This document shows positions 1 through 12,070 of a stretch of DNA of 64,000 nt, piece by piece. The translations under genes and the position numbers were made by a program. Positions within the stretch are counted from its first letter, which is position 1. Each line of letters begins with the position of its first letter. Source of the DNA: Azadirachta indica (Eukaryota; Streptophyta; Magnoliopsida; Sapindales; Meliaceae); NCBI GenBank assembly GCA_022749755.1, contig CM040453.1, positions 9,991,368-10,055,367 of the forward strand. The letters run 5' to 3'. The notes under the pieces were generated by a model, which had not been told where the DNA came from, made no database searches, and saw nothing but the letters and a program-made list of their open reading frames with translations.

Positions 1-1
1 A

Positions 2-936
2 GCTAAAGTCATAGGCATGGAAGATGTGTGCTTGGAGACCAATAATGACACGATGTTACTTCTGAAAAATGTCAAGCATATTCCTGATATTCGTTTGAAC
101 TTGATTTCTACAGGTAAACTTGATGATGAGGGTTTCTCTAGCAACTTTAGTGGTGGTAAATGGAAGCTTAGCAAAGGTTCTCTGGTTGTAGCTCGAGGAA
201 AGAAATGTTCTTCATTGTACTTTATGCAAGCAAAGATTGCAGACAGCAGCATCAATACAATGAAAAATGAAGATACAATTGAGTTATGGCATAGAAGACT
301 TGGTCACATGAGTGAGAAGGGTTTGAATGTTTTGGCCAAGAAGAACATGCTTTCTTGGTTGAAAAATAAATCTTTGAAGAAATGTGTTCATTGCTTGGCA
401 GGGAAGCAAATTAAGATTACCTTCAAGACATCTCCACCTTCAAGAAAATCAGGTATACTCGAACTAGTACACTCTGATGTTTGTGACCCTATGAAAACAA
501 AAACACTTGGTGGTGCTCTCTATTTTGTGACTTTTATAGATGATCACTCAAGAAAGCTGTGGGTTTATACATTGAAGACAAAGGATCGAGTACTAGATGT
601 GTTCAAACAGTTTCAGGCCTCAATTGAGAGACAGACTGGGAAGAAGTTGAAGTGCATCAGAACTGATAATGGGGGAGAGTATTCTGGACCATTTGATGAG
701 TATTGTAGATAGTTAGGAATTCGTCATCAAAAGACACCTCCGAAAACTCCTCAGTTAAATGGGTTAGCTGAGAGGATGAATAGAACACTAGTTGAAAGAG
801 TGAGATGTTTGCTTTCACAAGCACAATTGCCAGTATCTTTTTGGGGGAAGGTTTTGAATACAGTTGTACATGTATTGAATCTTACACCTTGTGTTCCTTT
901 AAACTTTGATGTTCCAGATAAAGTTTGGTCAGATAA
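2..936 (+). mobile_element. Ty1/copia retrotransposon fragment (gag-pre-integrase and integrase), with an in-frame stop
   Basis: Frame 2 is open from the left edge, so the element continues outside the window. The translation runs from the end of the protease region into a gag-pre-integrase zinc-binding segment (LWHRRLGH, then CVHC near residue 125). The integrase core follows, with the first two catalytic aspartates in HSDVCD and RTDNGGEY. A TAG at 710-712 interrupts the frame. The same frame then resumes with TPQLNGLAERMNR, which carries the third catalytic residue (Glu), and stays copia-like to about 930 (DKVWSD). Reverse transcriptase and RNase H are absent because copia similarity stops at 934-938, where antisense NLR-A sequence starts. 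This is a dead fragment. It is transcribed opposite to the NLR genes if transcribed at all. Confidence 0.93.
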
Positions 937-3120
937 CGTTTTGAAGGACAAGTCTCTTGGTAGAGTATCAACATCTTTAATTTGTATTTCTAAACATGTA
1001 AGTTTAGACAAATGCTTCAACTCACTAAGACTAGCATTTTCCCTTGCCTTGTCAAGCCCTTCCTTCTCCCACTCAAACACATCCATAAATAGTTCTTCTA
1101 AAGTACATAAACGTGATATGACATATGGTGGTCTAAAGTGAACATAGGTACTTCTCAAATCAAGGGACTTCAGCCGAGTCAAGCGAGCGAGTTCCACTGA
1201 CAACTGCTCAATTTCAGAATTCCTTAAAGAAAGGATTTCTAATTTTGTCAACTCTCCTAGAATAGCCACGTCATCCAGTTTGCAGTCATACAAACCTAAT
1301 GCTTGAAGATTTGATGGGGAACGAATTGATTCAGGTAGTGAGGATAAATCCATGTTAGCCAAGACTAAAACTTTGAGCTCTGTCATTCTTGTGAAAAAAT
1401 CATTGTGAATATTCAAAGAAGAATATGAAACTGAATCTGTCGCAGAAATGGAGAGAAGCTTCAACTGCTGACATTCCAACACAGGAGGAAGCTCACCCGT
1501 CTTAACATCTTTTAGGACAATTGAATGGTAAGCATTTAGTGTACTCTGTTCTGGCCACCTCAATTCAGCATCCTGTTCGTTTGTAAATGCATGTCCATCT
1601 GCAATTGATTTAACAACATCACGCACAACATCATGCATGGAGAAATCATGACGTGTAGCATTGCCATCGAGTAATAAACAAGAATCTTTGAGTTGTTGGA
1701 CCAACGTTTCTACTCGTGCATGCCTCCCTTCCATCACCTTCTCCTTGATATCATCAAATAAACCCATACTCATCCCATACATCAATAACTCGTCGATGGA
1801 CGTCAGGTTGGCATACCGTATTAGCAGAAGGGTTTTTTGTAGTATTTCATTTTCTAAATATTTGTAACTCAGCTCTATGCTTGCATGTATATCCCGAACA
1901 TCCTTCGAAGAAGACGTTCCCATCTGTTGCAAAAAGTCTTTCCACCTAAATAATGGCTTATTGCTCAATGCCCTTGCCACAGTTACAATGAGAATGGGCA
2001 AATAGGCACATTTTTTTGCCACTTTTTTTGCTACGGACTCCAATTCTCTGTCCGTAGTGTAATCACGACCCGAAATTTTTTCGAACAGATTCCAAACCTC
2101 TGCATCATTTAAAAAGCCAAGCAGGAAATTGCACTGAGAATCCATCTTGCTTGATAGTACATCAACATCTCTTGCCGTTAGCAATATTTTACATCCTTTA
2201 GCTTCATCTTTACAAGGAATACCTATTGCTTGCAAATCAAGACGGTCCCAAACATTATCTAAAATTATAAGAACTCTCTTCTCTTTCTTCAGTCGTTCAC
2301 ATAGCTTTGCTGCTCTGTTTGACTCACTCTCCTGTTCAGATAATTGTAGACCTAATAAATTTTCTCCAATTCGTCTTTGAATTTGCATTTTATCTGGTTT
2401 CTCTGTTATCTCGAGCAAAATGACAGAATCGAAGAAATTGTTTGTCTCCGGATGGTTAGCGACCGCCTTGGCTAGCGTGGTCTTACCAATGCCACCCATC
2501 CCGTAAATCCCAACTATGTTGACATGAGGGTCCTTTAACGAGCTAATTACCCCGGTCAAAAGGGATGCCCGTGATTCAAAGGCCTCCTAGTCTTTGATAG
2601 ATAGCTGTGGATCCTTCAAAATGACAGGGCGGGAAATTCGATCGAATTTACGATCTTTCAGGTGATTGCCAACATCCTCCAGCAACGCCACAGCTTCCTT
2701 GCTAAGTTGGTAGCGCGTCTTCGAATCACGACACAAACCCCTAAAACATCGCTTCCTTTCTGCAGTCTCTTCTTCATCTTCTCTAGGTCTCCCTGCTGCT
2801 GCTTCTGCTCCTGAGTCGCTGGGTATGACCTTCTTCCCCGCTCTCTCCAGCAACTCTCGAGCATTCTTGTCAATCTGATCCGCTTTTTCCAGCCACTTCT
2901 GAACATTCTCTTCAATCTCCTCTACATTTCTTTTAGCCTCGTCAACCCGCTGCTGCATACTTGTTCTCTCACTCTCCAGCTTCTTTGCTTCTGCCTCCAG
3001 CTTCTCAAAGTTGCTTTTGTACTCGCGCAAATAACCAATTCGGCGTCCTGCGGATGGAGCCAAACACTGGGCAACACACTTGACAACTTCTATAGCAATA
3101 CTAACAATGATTTCCGCCAT
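936..3120 (-). pseudogene. NLR-A: CC-NB-ARC-LRR resistance-gene pseudogene, stop codon and 3' truncation
   Basis: The ATG at 3118-3120 opens a frame matching NLR-C (MAEIIVSI start, then a charged coiled coil without an EDVID motif). A TAG at 2587-2589 follows SIKD, where NLR-C has TAC (Tyr) in the same context, so one base change broke the frame. The same frame continues through NB-ARC: P-loop GMGGIGKTT, kinase-2 LIILDNVW, a GLPL-equivalent YLPILI, and SMHDV. The first LRRs follow. At about 935 the NLR sequence ends abruptly after DLSFKTL. The open frame then runs on into antisense copia DNA for about 60 unrelated residues, to a stop at 751-753. The LRR exons found downstream in B, C and D are missing. 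At most a CC-only peptide of 177 residues would be made. The LRR part resembles NLR-B more than NLR-C. Confidence 0.92.
2587..2589 (-). other. Premature TAG in NLR-A between CC and NB-ARC
   Basis: On the minus strand the codons read AAA GAC TAG GAG GCC. NLR-C has AAA GAC TAC GAG GCC at the matching place (about 24930). It is a single C-to-G change, and the frame is open on both sides of it. Confidence 0.9.
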
Positions 3121-3765
3121 CTTCAGACTTTTTTTTTTTTTGGGTTTTTGAGGTTACGGAAAAGAAACTGAATGTAGATCAAAGCAAATTGAAAACTTTT
3201 TTTTTTTTTTTTTGGGCTTTGAGGTTGTCGAAAGAAACTGAACGTTGATCAAAGCAAATAAAAACAGAACAGAGACAACAAAGACAAAACAATGGGTAGA
3301 TCGGAGATTTTGATTTTAAGACGGTGTGACAACAGACCAATTAAACAAAGAGAAAGAAGAAACAAAGAGCAAACACAGTTGATTTTAAGACGGTGTGAGT
3401 AAATCGGAGATTTTGATTCTTTTGGTTTTGCAAGGAAAACGAAAGAGTAAACTTTTTGAAAGAGAAATGAAGCAGATACAGAGGAAATGGCTAGGAGAGC
3501 GAATAAGCGGGACTCACTGCTACTTCAATATTATTCTTTTTTGCAAACAAGATTAAATATTATTCTTAACTTTTTTTAGATTAATTAATAATTTGAGGTG
3601 CAGAAGAGGAAGGATTATATATTATGAATAAAAATGCTGAACGTTTGGCAAAAGAGAAAAATGAGAAGTAAAAATTAAAAGATAAAATTAGTATTTGTTA
3701 AATGGTTCAGTAATAGTTGAAATGTAAATTAATGTAATAATGTTATGTTATTTTTATAATTTATA
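3121..3765 (-). promoter_or_regulatory. 5' leader/promoter module of NLR-A
   Basis: This 5' flank is shared with the other NLR genes. It has T-rich tracts next to the start codon, then a block containing 'gttgatttt..gacggtgtgag', 'tcggagattttgattctttt' and 'gaaatgaagcagat'. The stretch just upstream of the ATG is duplicated in tandem (about 3125-3190 and 3195-3265). From about 3560 to 3765 it matches the flank of NLR-C (26230-26447) almost base for base, and the match then stops. Its high conservation among paralogues suggests leader and promoter, but no transcription start can be assigned. Confidence 0.6.
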
Positions 3766-3772
3766 TACAATG

Positions 3773-3870
3773 CAGAGAAAGCAGCATCAGCAGCACAAGA
3801 ACCGCGATCCCACAGCATCTATATGCAGCAAGCAGCGGCAATTTTAAGCTAAAGCAGCAATGGAGAGCAT
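3773..3870. repeat. Short CAG-rich block, copy of the end of the 35.4-35.9 kb block
   Basis: The sequence 'gcagagaaagcagcatcagc' and what follows match 35852-35945 closely. It begins exactly where similarity between the NLR-A and NLR-C 5' flanks ends. Confidence 0.8.
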
Positions 3871-4490
3871 AAATAAAATTATCACGGGACCTCTGATTTT
3901 ATTGTCCCCGCAACACTTGCTTAATTGCAACATTACTAATATCATCATACATCAAAGAAACAAAGAGTAATTTTAAAATCACCATGAGTACCGTAACAAC
4001 GAGAATGGAGATTTGTTTAACCATCAAGAAACCTAGACACTTCCTGTACGTCTTCCTCATTGTCGTTCATCAAGAAACATACTGGCATTGGAGTGGTCAA
4101 CAAATAAAGACATCAGATTTATTAGAAATTTGAACTTAAATAATACCAACTTCACAAATAATCCTCACCACATTACATTACTACTGCCTTCTACATATTT
4201 TCCTCATTAATTGTTGTTGATCTTATTCACTGTCACACCACGTCCTTTGCACTGCAAGAGTGAAAAAAAAAATTTTATTCATTCTTATTCGCTAGAAAAA
4301 AAGGAATTAATATTAAAAAATGGACAAATTTATTGTCAAATTTTCTATTTTCTATATTCAGTTTTAAAACGTAGTAAATTATTACCTACCCCTGTTCATG
4401 TAATTCTTTTGTAGTTGTATTAATCTCGCCATTCCAACACCTAAGCTTTGTCCGTCAACCATCGCTTTACTTTCTGTTTATTCAAACCAG
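3870..4490 (-). pseudogene. Decayed 3' end of an NLR gene (untranslated modules and last-exon remnant)
   Basis: From 3870 to about 4160 the DNA matches the NLR-D downstream region at 35945-36410, including 'ttttaaaatcaccatgagta'. From 4170 to 4350 it matches the repeated 3' module seen at 14.9, 15.2, 36.8 and 37.3 kb. At about 4370-4490 it matches the end of the last large LRR exon of NLR-C (15450-15540), including 'tgctttactttctgt', with many substitutions. It probably belonged to NLR-B, whose own last exon is missing. No usable frame remains. Confidence 0.6.
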
Positions 4491-5005
4491 GGAAAAACAA
4501 TAAATAAATGTCCTTCCGTTGTAAAATAGAAATTTAAAAACAAAAAAGGAAGTGCATTGACCTCATTTTGTTGATTGAAATCGAACGGTGACAGAGGAAT
4601 GCTTTGCATGATGCACTAAAAGAGAAAGCCTACTGTATTTGTACTAAAACAGAATATAAACAGAGCACTCTCTTTACACTCTGTTGAACTCCACACCACA
4701 GATTCCCTTCCCTCCTCTTTGCAATGCTTAATTTTTATCTTTCCTTCAAGCCACAGCTCTTTTGCTAATAAAGATTACAATTTATAATCTGGATTCTGCG
4801 TAGAAAGGATATATCACTCATTCAATTACAATTTATAAGCAATTTCCTCTTTTGCTACATCTTCATTATCTATTTATCAAATAGATGAATAACTAACTTT
4901 ACCTAAAATTAGAGTGTAGTTCGTTTTGTCAATTTGATAAGCAAACAAAAGTTCCATCACAAGCAACATCAAAACACATGCTTACTAAACAATAATGTAC
5001 CTGAA
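4490..5005. other. Spacer between NLR-B and NLR-A debris
   Basis: I see no gene here. Bases 4935-4970 match the NLR 3'-flank repeat that is better kept at 14490 and 33655. The NLR-B exon homology starts again near 5006. Confidence 0.5.
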
Positions 5006-8000
5006 ACAATCCATATATCAAGACTTTCTAGTTGTGTGAGACTACTAGCAAGAGACGTTGGAAAGATACTTTTTAGACCATCACACCCATTAATTATCAT
5101 CATCCTTAGATTCTACCAAGATACAAGCCCTTGGGGGTCCTTATTCCACACATGCTTCAGTTTTGGGAGATCGGAAATACATAATGCACTTAACTGAGAC
5201 ACTACTGCACTACCTTTATCTTCAGAACTTGCACCTTCTATATCAAATATCTCTTCTAATGTTGAGCAACCCATTATTGTAAGATCTCGGAGTCGGACCA
5301 AGCTTTCAGCCATAGAAGATGAAATTAAACATATCAAACTGTTACACCTTGAAAGATTAAAGGACTCCAAGTTTGGTAATGCAACCTGCCCACAAATTAA
5401 CTTTATTTTCATAATTTTATAATATCAATCTTAGCTTCTGTAAAAGAATATAATAATTACAAATGTTAAATTTAATGTTATATAAATATTATTGAATAGA
5501 ATTATGCAAGTGACAAGCAAATAATACGTCCAAAATTTGAAATTATTATATATGTAGCAGTAAGGCATGCATTTAATAAAAACTGTTTAGTTGTAATTAT
5601 TCTCTACGAATTCATCACTTCTAAATTGCATTTAAAATTTTTTACAAGTCTTCAAAGTTTGACCCATTGAATTAATTAGTCTCAATAGTTTAGAAAATAT
5701 TCATAAAATTATTAATTTATTTTAAAATGATGAGTATACTTTTATTTAATGGTAGTTACCTAAAAAAATTAATTTTAAACTTCTCTAAAATTTCGATTAT
5801 AATAAAACAGAGCTATTCAGAGTTGATCACCAAAACCATTAAATTTTTCGATGATAAAAATATTTTAACCTAGAATGCGCAGCTACAAGGACTAAGGGTG
5901 CAAATAATGTCTTTGATAGCTTTCTTTCTTATCTTGAACTTATAATTTTTTTTTTCTTTTTTGTCTTGGTGTTAATTCTTTGAAACTTTTGGGTTTTTGA
6001 TGACATATAACAATAATAAAAAACCATTGCAATCGTCGAAAACCTTATATATTACATTTGGATCTAGAGTAGATGATAGACTGTTAAGAGTTACTTAGGA
6101 AAGAATTTGAGTTAATTGTTGAGGTTTTGACCTTTTACAGACATAGGTCTCCAAAACTGAGAGGTTTATTGTTGATTCCTAAATTCACTCAACATTTGAT
6201 GGTAGAAGCTTAAGGCAAATGAGTCAATATTGTTTCCAAATAAAGGCGTAGAGTAAATAATGGAGATGATGCTATACTGATTCCATTGGATTCTGTTATT
6301 TGTTTTTATCAATGAAAGGGGGACACAAATTCTTTTCAGTTTGAAAATATCAAATTAAATGAGGAGAATAAGAGACATTCAAAAGTCACACCAAAAAACT
6401 TCAAGGATAGTGTTCGTTTAATTATGCATAAAAAAAAAACATAAGTGCACCAAATAAATATTAATTTTTATAATTAAAGGTGGGGTGGGTTTCTATCGAA
6501 TGTTATTTTTTAAAAAATTGAAATATAAAATATAGAAGATAAAGGAAAGATAAAACTAAAGGAATGAAAGATATTACCTTGTTGAAGAAAGATAATGTAA
6601 TTTCTTTCAAGCGGTCTGTACTTATATTTCTCTCCATGAATTGCACCAATTTTGGACAGCCGCGTATAGACAATTTTTTTAAGGATGGAAATCCAATACA
6701 ATCACCTGATAAGAATTTGTTAGATTTTCAAGATCTTGCATAATTATAAATTGTAGCTAAGGGAACACAACATTATTACCTTCGTCTATAACAACTATCT
6801 TTTCCAAGGCTAGGCAAAATGCTATCTTAAGATATTGGAGTCGAATGAAGTTGCCAGCTATAGAAGATGAGAATAAACATGATAAATTATCAAAGCCATC
6901 CATAGTCAAACTTGTTAAATTTTTAACACCAGAAGACATGGCTGCAACTTGGTTTTGCCAAATCATTTGAACATTTATTCTATGTAATTCCAATATCTCC
7001 AAGTTTGGTAATGCAACCTACAGAAAAGTTAAACAAAATCCTCTATAATTATTTAATGTCAATAAACATAATAATATATACAGTGTAATGAAATCAACTG
7101 AGATACTAACAATTAAATGATCTAATATAATTAGACTGATATTGACTACGTACCTCTTCGGTAAAAAGTATATGGGAAAAATTGAAATTGTCCTCCAAAG
7201 TAATTTCATCCCTTCTTTGTTGTGACGTAGAAGATATCTTCAATTTAGAGTAAAAACTTCTGAGTTGAGGAAGAGAATTGAGTTTAAGTGAACGTAATTT
7301 ATTGAGTTTGATGTGATCAGTCACTTCACTCTTATTGTTGGATTCGTCTCCTCTTTCAATTCCAAAAACACATTTCATATTCTTACAATCAATCACATCA
7401 ATTGATTCAAGCAGCTGAAGTCTTTTAGCAATAGAGAATAAAAATATGTTGTCTAACTTAGAACAACATTTCATCTTTACCTTTCTTAATTGGCTAAAAG
7501 AGGACTCTGCTATGAGATGACCACGGCAAATTTTTTCCAGGTTAACTAAATCTCCAAGTACTAATGACTCTAAGATGGGAAAAACATTAGGAGTGACACG
7601 CTCCATCAAGTCAACAATACACAAAAGGTTGTCATTATCTCGAACCTGAAGATACTTCAATTGTGGAAAACCATCTCTGTCTAATCTATAAAGAACACTC
7701 TTCATGTCTTGTAATCCATCTAGACGAAGGTCTTGGATTCCCTTCAATTGCATGATATGTCCGTCGTTTAAGCAGATGTTGGTATTGGTGAGTGACAGAT
7801 TGAATTTCCTACACCTGTTAGGTGTTGTAAAACCACACATCCAATCTTCATCAAAGTCCCAGCGCATATCGTTCTGACTGCCTATTGCTATGTTGTACCT
7901 TTCCAACGTTTTGAAGGACAAGTCTCTTGGTAGAGTATCAACATCTTTAATTTGTATTTCTAAACAAGTAAGTTTAGACAAATGCTTCAACTCGCTAAGA

Positions 8001-9945
8001 CTAGCATTTTCTCTTGCCTTGTCGAGCCCTTCCTTCTCCCACTTGAACACACCCATATATAGTTCTTCTAAATTACATAAACGTGATATGACATTTGGTG
8101 GAATAAAGCGGACACAAGTATTTCTCAAATCAAGGGACTTCAGCCGAGTCAAGCGAGCGAGTTCTGCCGACAACCGCTCAATTCCAGAATTCCTTAAAGA
8201 AAGGATTTCTAATTTTTTCAACTCTCTTAGAAGAGCCACGTCGTCCAGTTTGCAGTGGTGCAAACCTAATGCTTGAAGATTTGACAGGAAACAAATTGAT
8301 TCAGGTAGTGACGATAAATCCATTTTAGCCAAGACTAAAACTTTGAGCTCTGTTATTCTTGTGAAAAAATCGTTCTGCATATTCAAATCAGAAAGATAAC
8401 TTGCCGCAGAAATTGAGAGAAGCTTCAATTGCCGACATTCCAACACAGGAGGAAGCTCACCCGTCTTAACATTTTTTAGGACAATTGAAGTGTAAGCTTT
8501 TGGTGTATTCTCATCTGGCCCTTCCAATTCAACATCCCCTTCTTTTGTAAATGCATGTCCATCTCTAGCAATTTGAAGGATAACATCACGAACAACATCA
8601 TGCATAGAAAAATCTTCACCACTGGTATCACGGTCGAGCAATAAACAAGAATATTTGGTTGTAACTCAACTTTAAATTTGCATGTATGTCTTGAACGTTC
8701 TCTGCAGAAGACATTTCCATTTGTTTCAAAATGTCCTTCCATACACATAATTGCCTATTATTCGCCAATGTCTTTGCTATGGTTACAATGACAATGGGCA
8801 AACGTGCACATTTATTTACTATTTTTGTTGCTGTAGACTTGAATGGACTGTCTTCATTGTAATTGCCCACCATCTTCCGAAACAAACTCCAAGCTTCTTC
8901 GTCAGTTAAGAAGTCAACTGGAAAATTTCGTCGAGAATCCATCTTGCTTGATAATACATCAAAACTTCTTGCAGTCAGTAACAATTTACATCCTTTAGCT
9001 TCATATTTGTGAGGAATTCCTACTGCTTGCAAATCAAGATGGTGCCAAATATTATCTAAAATTATTAGAATGCTCTTCTGCTCCTCCTTCAATCGTTGGC
9101 TTAGCCTTCCCGCTCGTGTTGACTCAGTCTGCTCTTGAGATAACGAAAGGCCTAATTTTTCTCCAATTTCTTTTTGAATCTTCATGATATCTTGATTGTG
9201 CGAAATCTCAACAAAAACCACATAATCAAAGAGTTTTTTCGTCTGGAGATGGTTAGCCACTTGCTTGGCCAGAGTGGTCTTGCCAATACCACCCATTCCA
9301 TAAATCCCAACGATGTTGACGTCAGGATCACTTAACGAGCTAACTACATCCGTGAAAGTGGATGCTCGTGACTCAAAGGTTTCGAAGTCTTTGATATATA
9401 GCCGTGGATCCTTCGGAATCACAGGGTGGGAGATTTTTTTACCAAAATTCCCCAGCTTCTTCTCGGTGTTTGACAACAGCCTCCCGTTGCATCACAGCTT
9501 CCTTGCCAAGTTGATAGCGCGTATGCAAACCAGGAGACAAACCTTTGAACCATCGCTTCTTGGCTTCAGTCTGCTCATCTTCTCCAACATTCCCAGCTGT
9601 CTCTTCTTCATCTTCTCTAGTGCTCTCTCCTCCTCCTCCTCCTGCTGCTCTCTCCAGCCATTTTTGAACATTCTCTTCAATCTCTTCCGCTTTCTCCAGC
9701 CACCTCTGAACATACTCTTCTATGTCTTCCACTCTGTTCTTAGCCGCATCAACCTGGCGCTGGATACTCGTTCTTTTCCGCTTCAGGTTCTCAACTTCTG
9801 TCTTCAGCTTCTCAAAGTTGCTTCTGTACTCGCGCAAATAACCAATTCGGCGTTCTGCAGATGGACCCAAACACAGGGCACAACACTTTCCAACCCAACT
9901 GACACCTGCAATAACAACGGTAACGACGATTTCCGCCATCTTCAA
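5006..9945 (-). pseudogene. NLR-B: CC-NB-ARC-LRR pseudogene with two frameshifts, a deletion and a nonsense codon
   Basis: The start ATG is at 9943-9945 or 9937-9939 (MKMAEIV). Exon 1 (9945-7154) ends in ..TEE before a GTACGT donor. Exons 2 (7017-6780) and 3 (6705-6578) have clean AG/GT borders. Exon 4 starts at 5385. Lesions: a one-base frameshift near 9445-9465 after the coiled coil; a deletion of about 180 bases at about 8650 that joins KLSYN to SCLL-equivalent sequence and shifts the frame, removing the ARC2/winged-helix part that holds the YANLTS and MGLF segments in paralogues; and a TAG at 5113-5115 in exon 4, where NLR-D has Gln. Past about 5006 the exon homology is lost. P-loop GMGGIGKTT, kinase-2 LIILDNIW and MHDV are still readable. 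NLR-D is the closest relative. A working receptor is not possible. Confidence 0.92.
5386..6577 (-). other. Intron 3 of NLR-B
   Basis: Intron between the 128-base exon and the long LRR exon. It aligns along most of its length with the matching NLR-D intron (39467-40687), for example 'gatagctttctttcttatc' in both. This supports B and D as products of one segmental duplication. Confidence 0.7.
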
Positions 9946-10545
9946 ATCTTTATTCTTTTTTTTTCTTTTTTGAGATTTTAGAAAGTAGGAGATGGTAGAT
10001 CAAAGCAAATAGAAACGGAACAGAGACAACAAAACAAACAAAACGACGGATGGCACTGGGACAGTGAAGTATTCTTGAGATCTAATCAACTAAGAAGTGA
10101 CAAAACAAACCAAAGGAAACTGAAACGAGGAGAAACAAGAAATGAAGACCAAAGACAGTTGATTTCTAGACGGGGAGCGGTAAATTCGGAGCTTTTTTTT
10201 TTCTTTTTTCCTTGATTTTTGAGGTTAGAGAAACAAAGTGAATGTAGATCAAAGCAAATAGAAACAGAACAGATACAACAAAACAAAGATGCGTGAAGTA
10301 CTCTTGAGATCGGTTGATTTCAGAAGTTAGACAACGGAAACTAAAACAAAAGCAGGTTGATTTGAGGAGGGTGAGCGTTAGATCGGAGATTTTGGTTCTT
10401 TCGGTCTTGGTCTTGCAAGGAAGACGAAAGAGCAAAGCTTTGAAAGAGAAATGAAGCAGATCCACAGAGAAAATGAGAAAATTCAGTGGGCTTGGGTGTG
10501 AAAATTCTGAGGAAATGAGAAAAGCGGATACGTGAGCCATCTCAT
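9946..10545 (-). promoter_or_regulatory. 5' leader/promoter of NLR-B, present as two tandem copies
   Basis: Two copies of the NLR leader module lie in a row (about 9950-10180 and 10190-10540). Each has a T-rich tract, 'gatcaaagcaaatagaaac', 'gaagtattcttgagatc' (10065) or 'gaagtactcttgagatc' (10297), and a 'gttgatttc/gttgatttg' block. The distal copy ends in 'tcggagattttggttctttc' and 'gaaatgaagcagatc'. The module also lies upstream of A, C and D. Confidence 0.6.
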
Positions 10546-10554
10546 TGTCAACTT

Positions 10555-11880
10555 GTTGAATTTTTTGCTTTAAATTAATTTCGTTTCAGCCCCTCAAATA
10601 ATTTGCAATGGATGGGCTCGATTAAAATCGTGGAACACTTTTTTTTCTTTTCCCCTTTTTAAAAATTTGAAATCAAGATTAAATATTATTTTTAAATTTT
10701 TAAATTCCATCATTTGACCAGAAACTCATTATTTTTGGTCTTCTAAAATAAAATTGGAAGAAACGATTTTCACCATTGATTCTTTATTAAAATGACGAAC
10801 AAATTATCTGATAAATATACAATCATACATACTACTAGGCAAAAATTAATTTAAAATTTTGTTGCAACAATTATAAATTTGAAATATATTTTGAATACAT
10901 CTTCTTTCTTAATTTTCTAAAAGTTTATAATTAATAAATAATTTAAATACTAAAAGTTAATAAATAATAAAAGTTTCTTTCGTTAATAAATAATTTTATG
11001 TGTAGAGATTAAAAAAATGAACGAATTACTATGAATAAAAATACAATGTTACTACATGTAATAAAAGTGAGAAGTAAAAATTAAGATGGAAGTTAAAATT
11101 AGTATTTATTAATGATTCAAAATTATCGCATTAATTTATATAACTAAATATATATAATATAATAATATATAATAGTATCCTTATTAAATACGGTTGTATT
11201 CTCACGATTTTGAGTAGAAATATGGTAGTTTTAAATATATAAAAATTATTTTTCATTATATGAGAAGAACCACATCTCTTTCAATTTAATTTATGATATT
11301 TTTGTATATATATATATTTTTGCATTTTTTAAAAATATTTTTTTTCTAAATATATTTATATAAATCAAATCCACTTCAATGGCAAGGTACGAAAACTTTC
11401 TAATAACAGTTATTTTGTCAATTAAGAGTGTCGAAAGATTTATCAATTATGCCTTTTATATTATCCTCTTTCACTTCTTTACCTATAAATACTAGGTTGT
11501 TATTTTAAATTATTGTATTTGAGAGTATACCTTACAATAATTTAGTCAAATAACATATATTGCATTTTATATCGCACCACGAGAAATAATTTTGTCAAAA
11601 AGTGCAATTGTGTAAGAGTACTGTTCATATAATTTCTATATATTATGTAATTGTGTAAGATTTTCCACAAGGAATGAGGGCCCAAATGTTGAATTATTGG
11701 AGCAAAATAATTTTATTTTCAGCTTTTTGTCGGCCACCATAAATGACTTTTGGGAATGTTATCAAAATAATTTGATTGACTCGTTTATTTTTGAGGATTT
11801 TTTTCATCTTTAAAGTAAAAAAACAAAATAATAACGTATAAAAAGATTAGAAATATGATCAAAAGCGATACCAGTTACTC
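10555..11880. repeat. AT-rich NLR spacer repeat, copy 1
   Basis: This noncoding AT-rich block recurs upstream of NLR leaders at about 12765-13470, 30240-31150 and 44520-45700. Shared landmarks are 'aatttcgtttcag', 'ttgaaatcaagattaaatat', 'caagaattataaatttgaaa' and a 'gaatgagggccca' stretch (11673). It holds no open frame of note. Confidence 0.65.
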
Positions 11881-11984
11881 AAGATAAAAGGGTAAAAATA
11901 TTAAAAAATTTTTTATAAATTTTTTGGATTCACAAACAAGGTTATAATAAGCAATGCATTTAACTTTTAAAATAATGCGGGAAT

Positions 11985-12070
11985 AATGCAGAGCTTTTGA
12001 TTCTTTTGCTTTTGCGAGGAAAACGAAAGAGTAAAGCAGTGAAGAGAAATGAAGCAGACTTCGGATGAAT
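11985..12070 (-). promoter_or_regulatory. Orphan fragment of the NLR leader module
   Basis: The motifs 'gattcttttgcttttgcgag' and 'gaaatgaagcaga' match the NLR leaders, but no NLR coding sequence is attached downstream. Confidence 0.55.

Noticed and set aside
751..935. A novel C-terminal domain on NLR-A
   Set aside because: The residues come from antisense copia pol sequence. Paralogues B, C and D continue with LRR instead.
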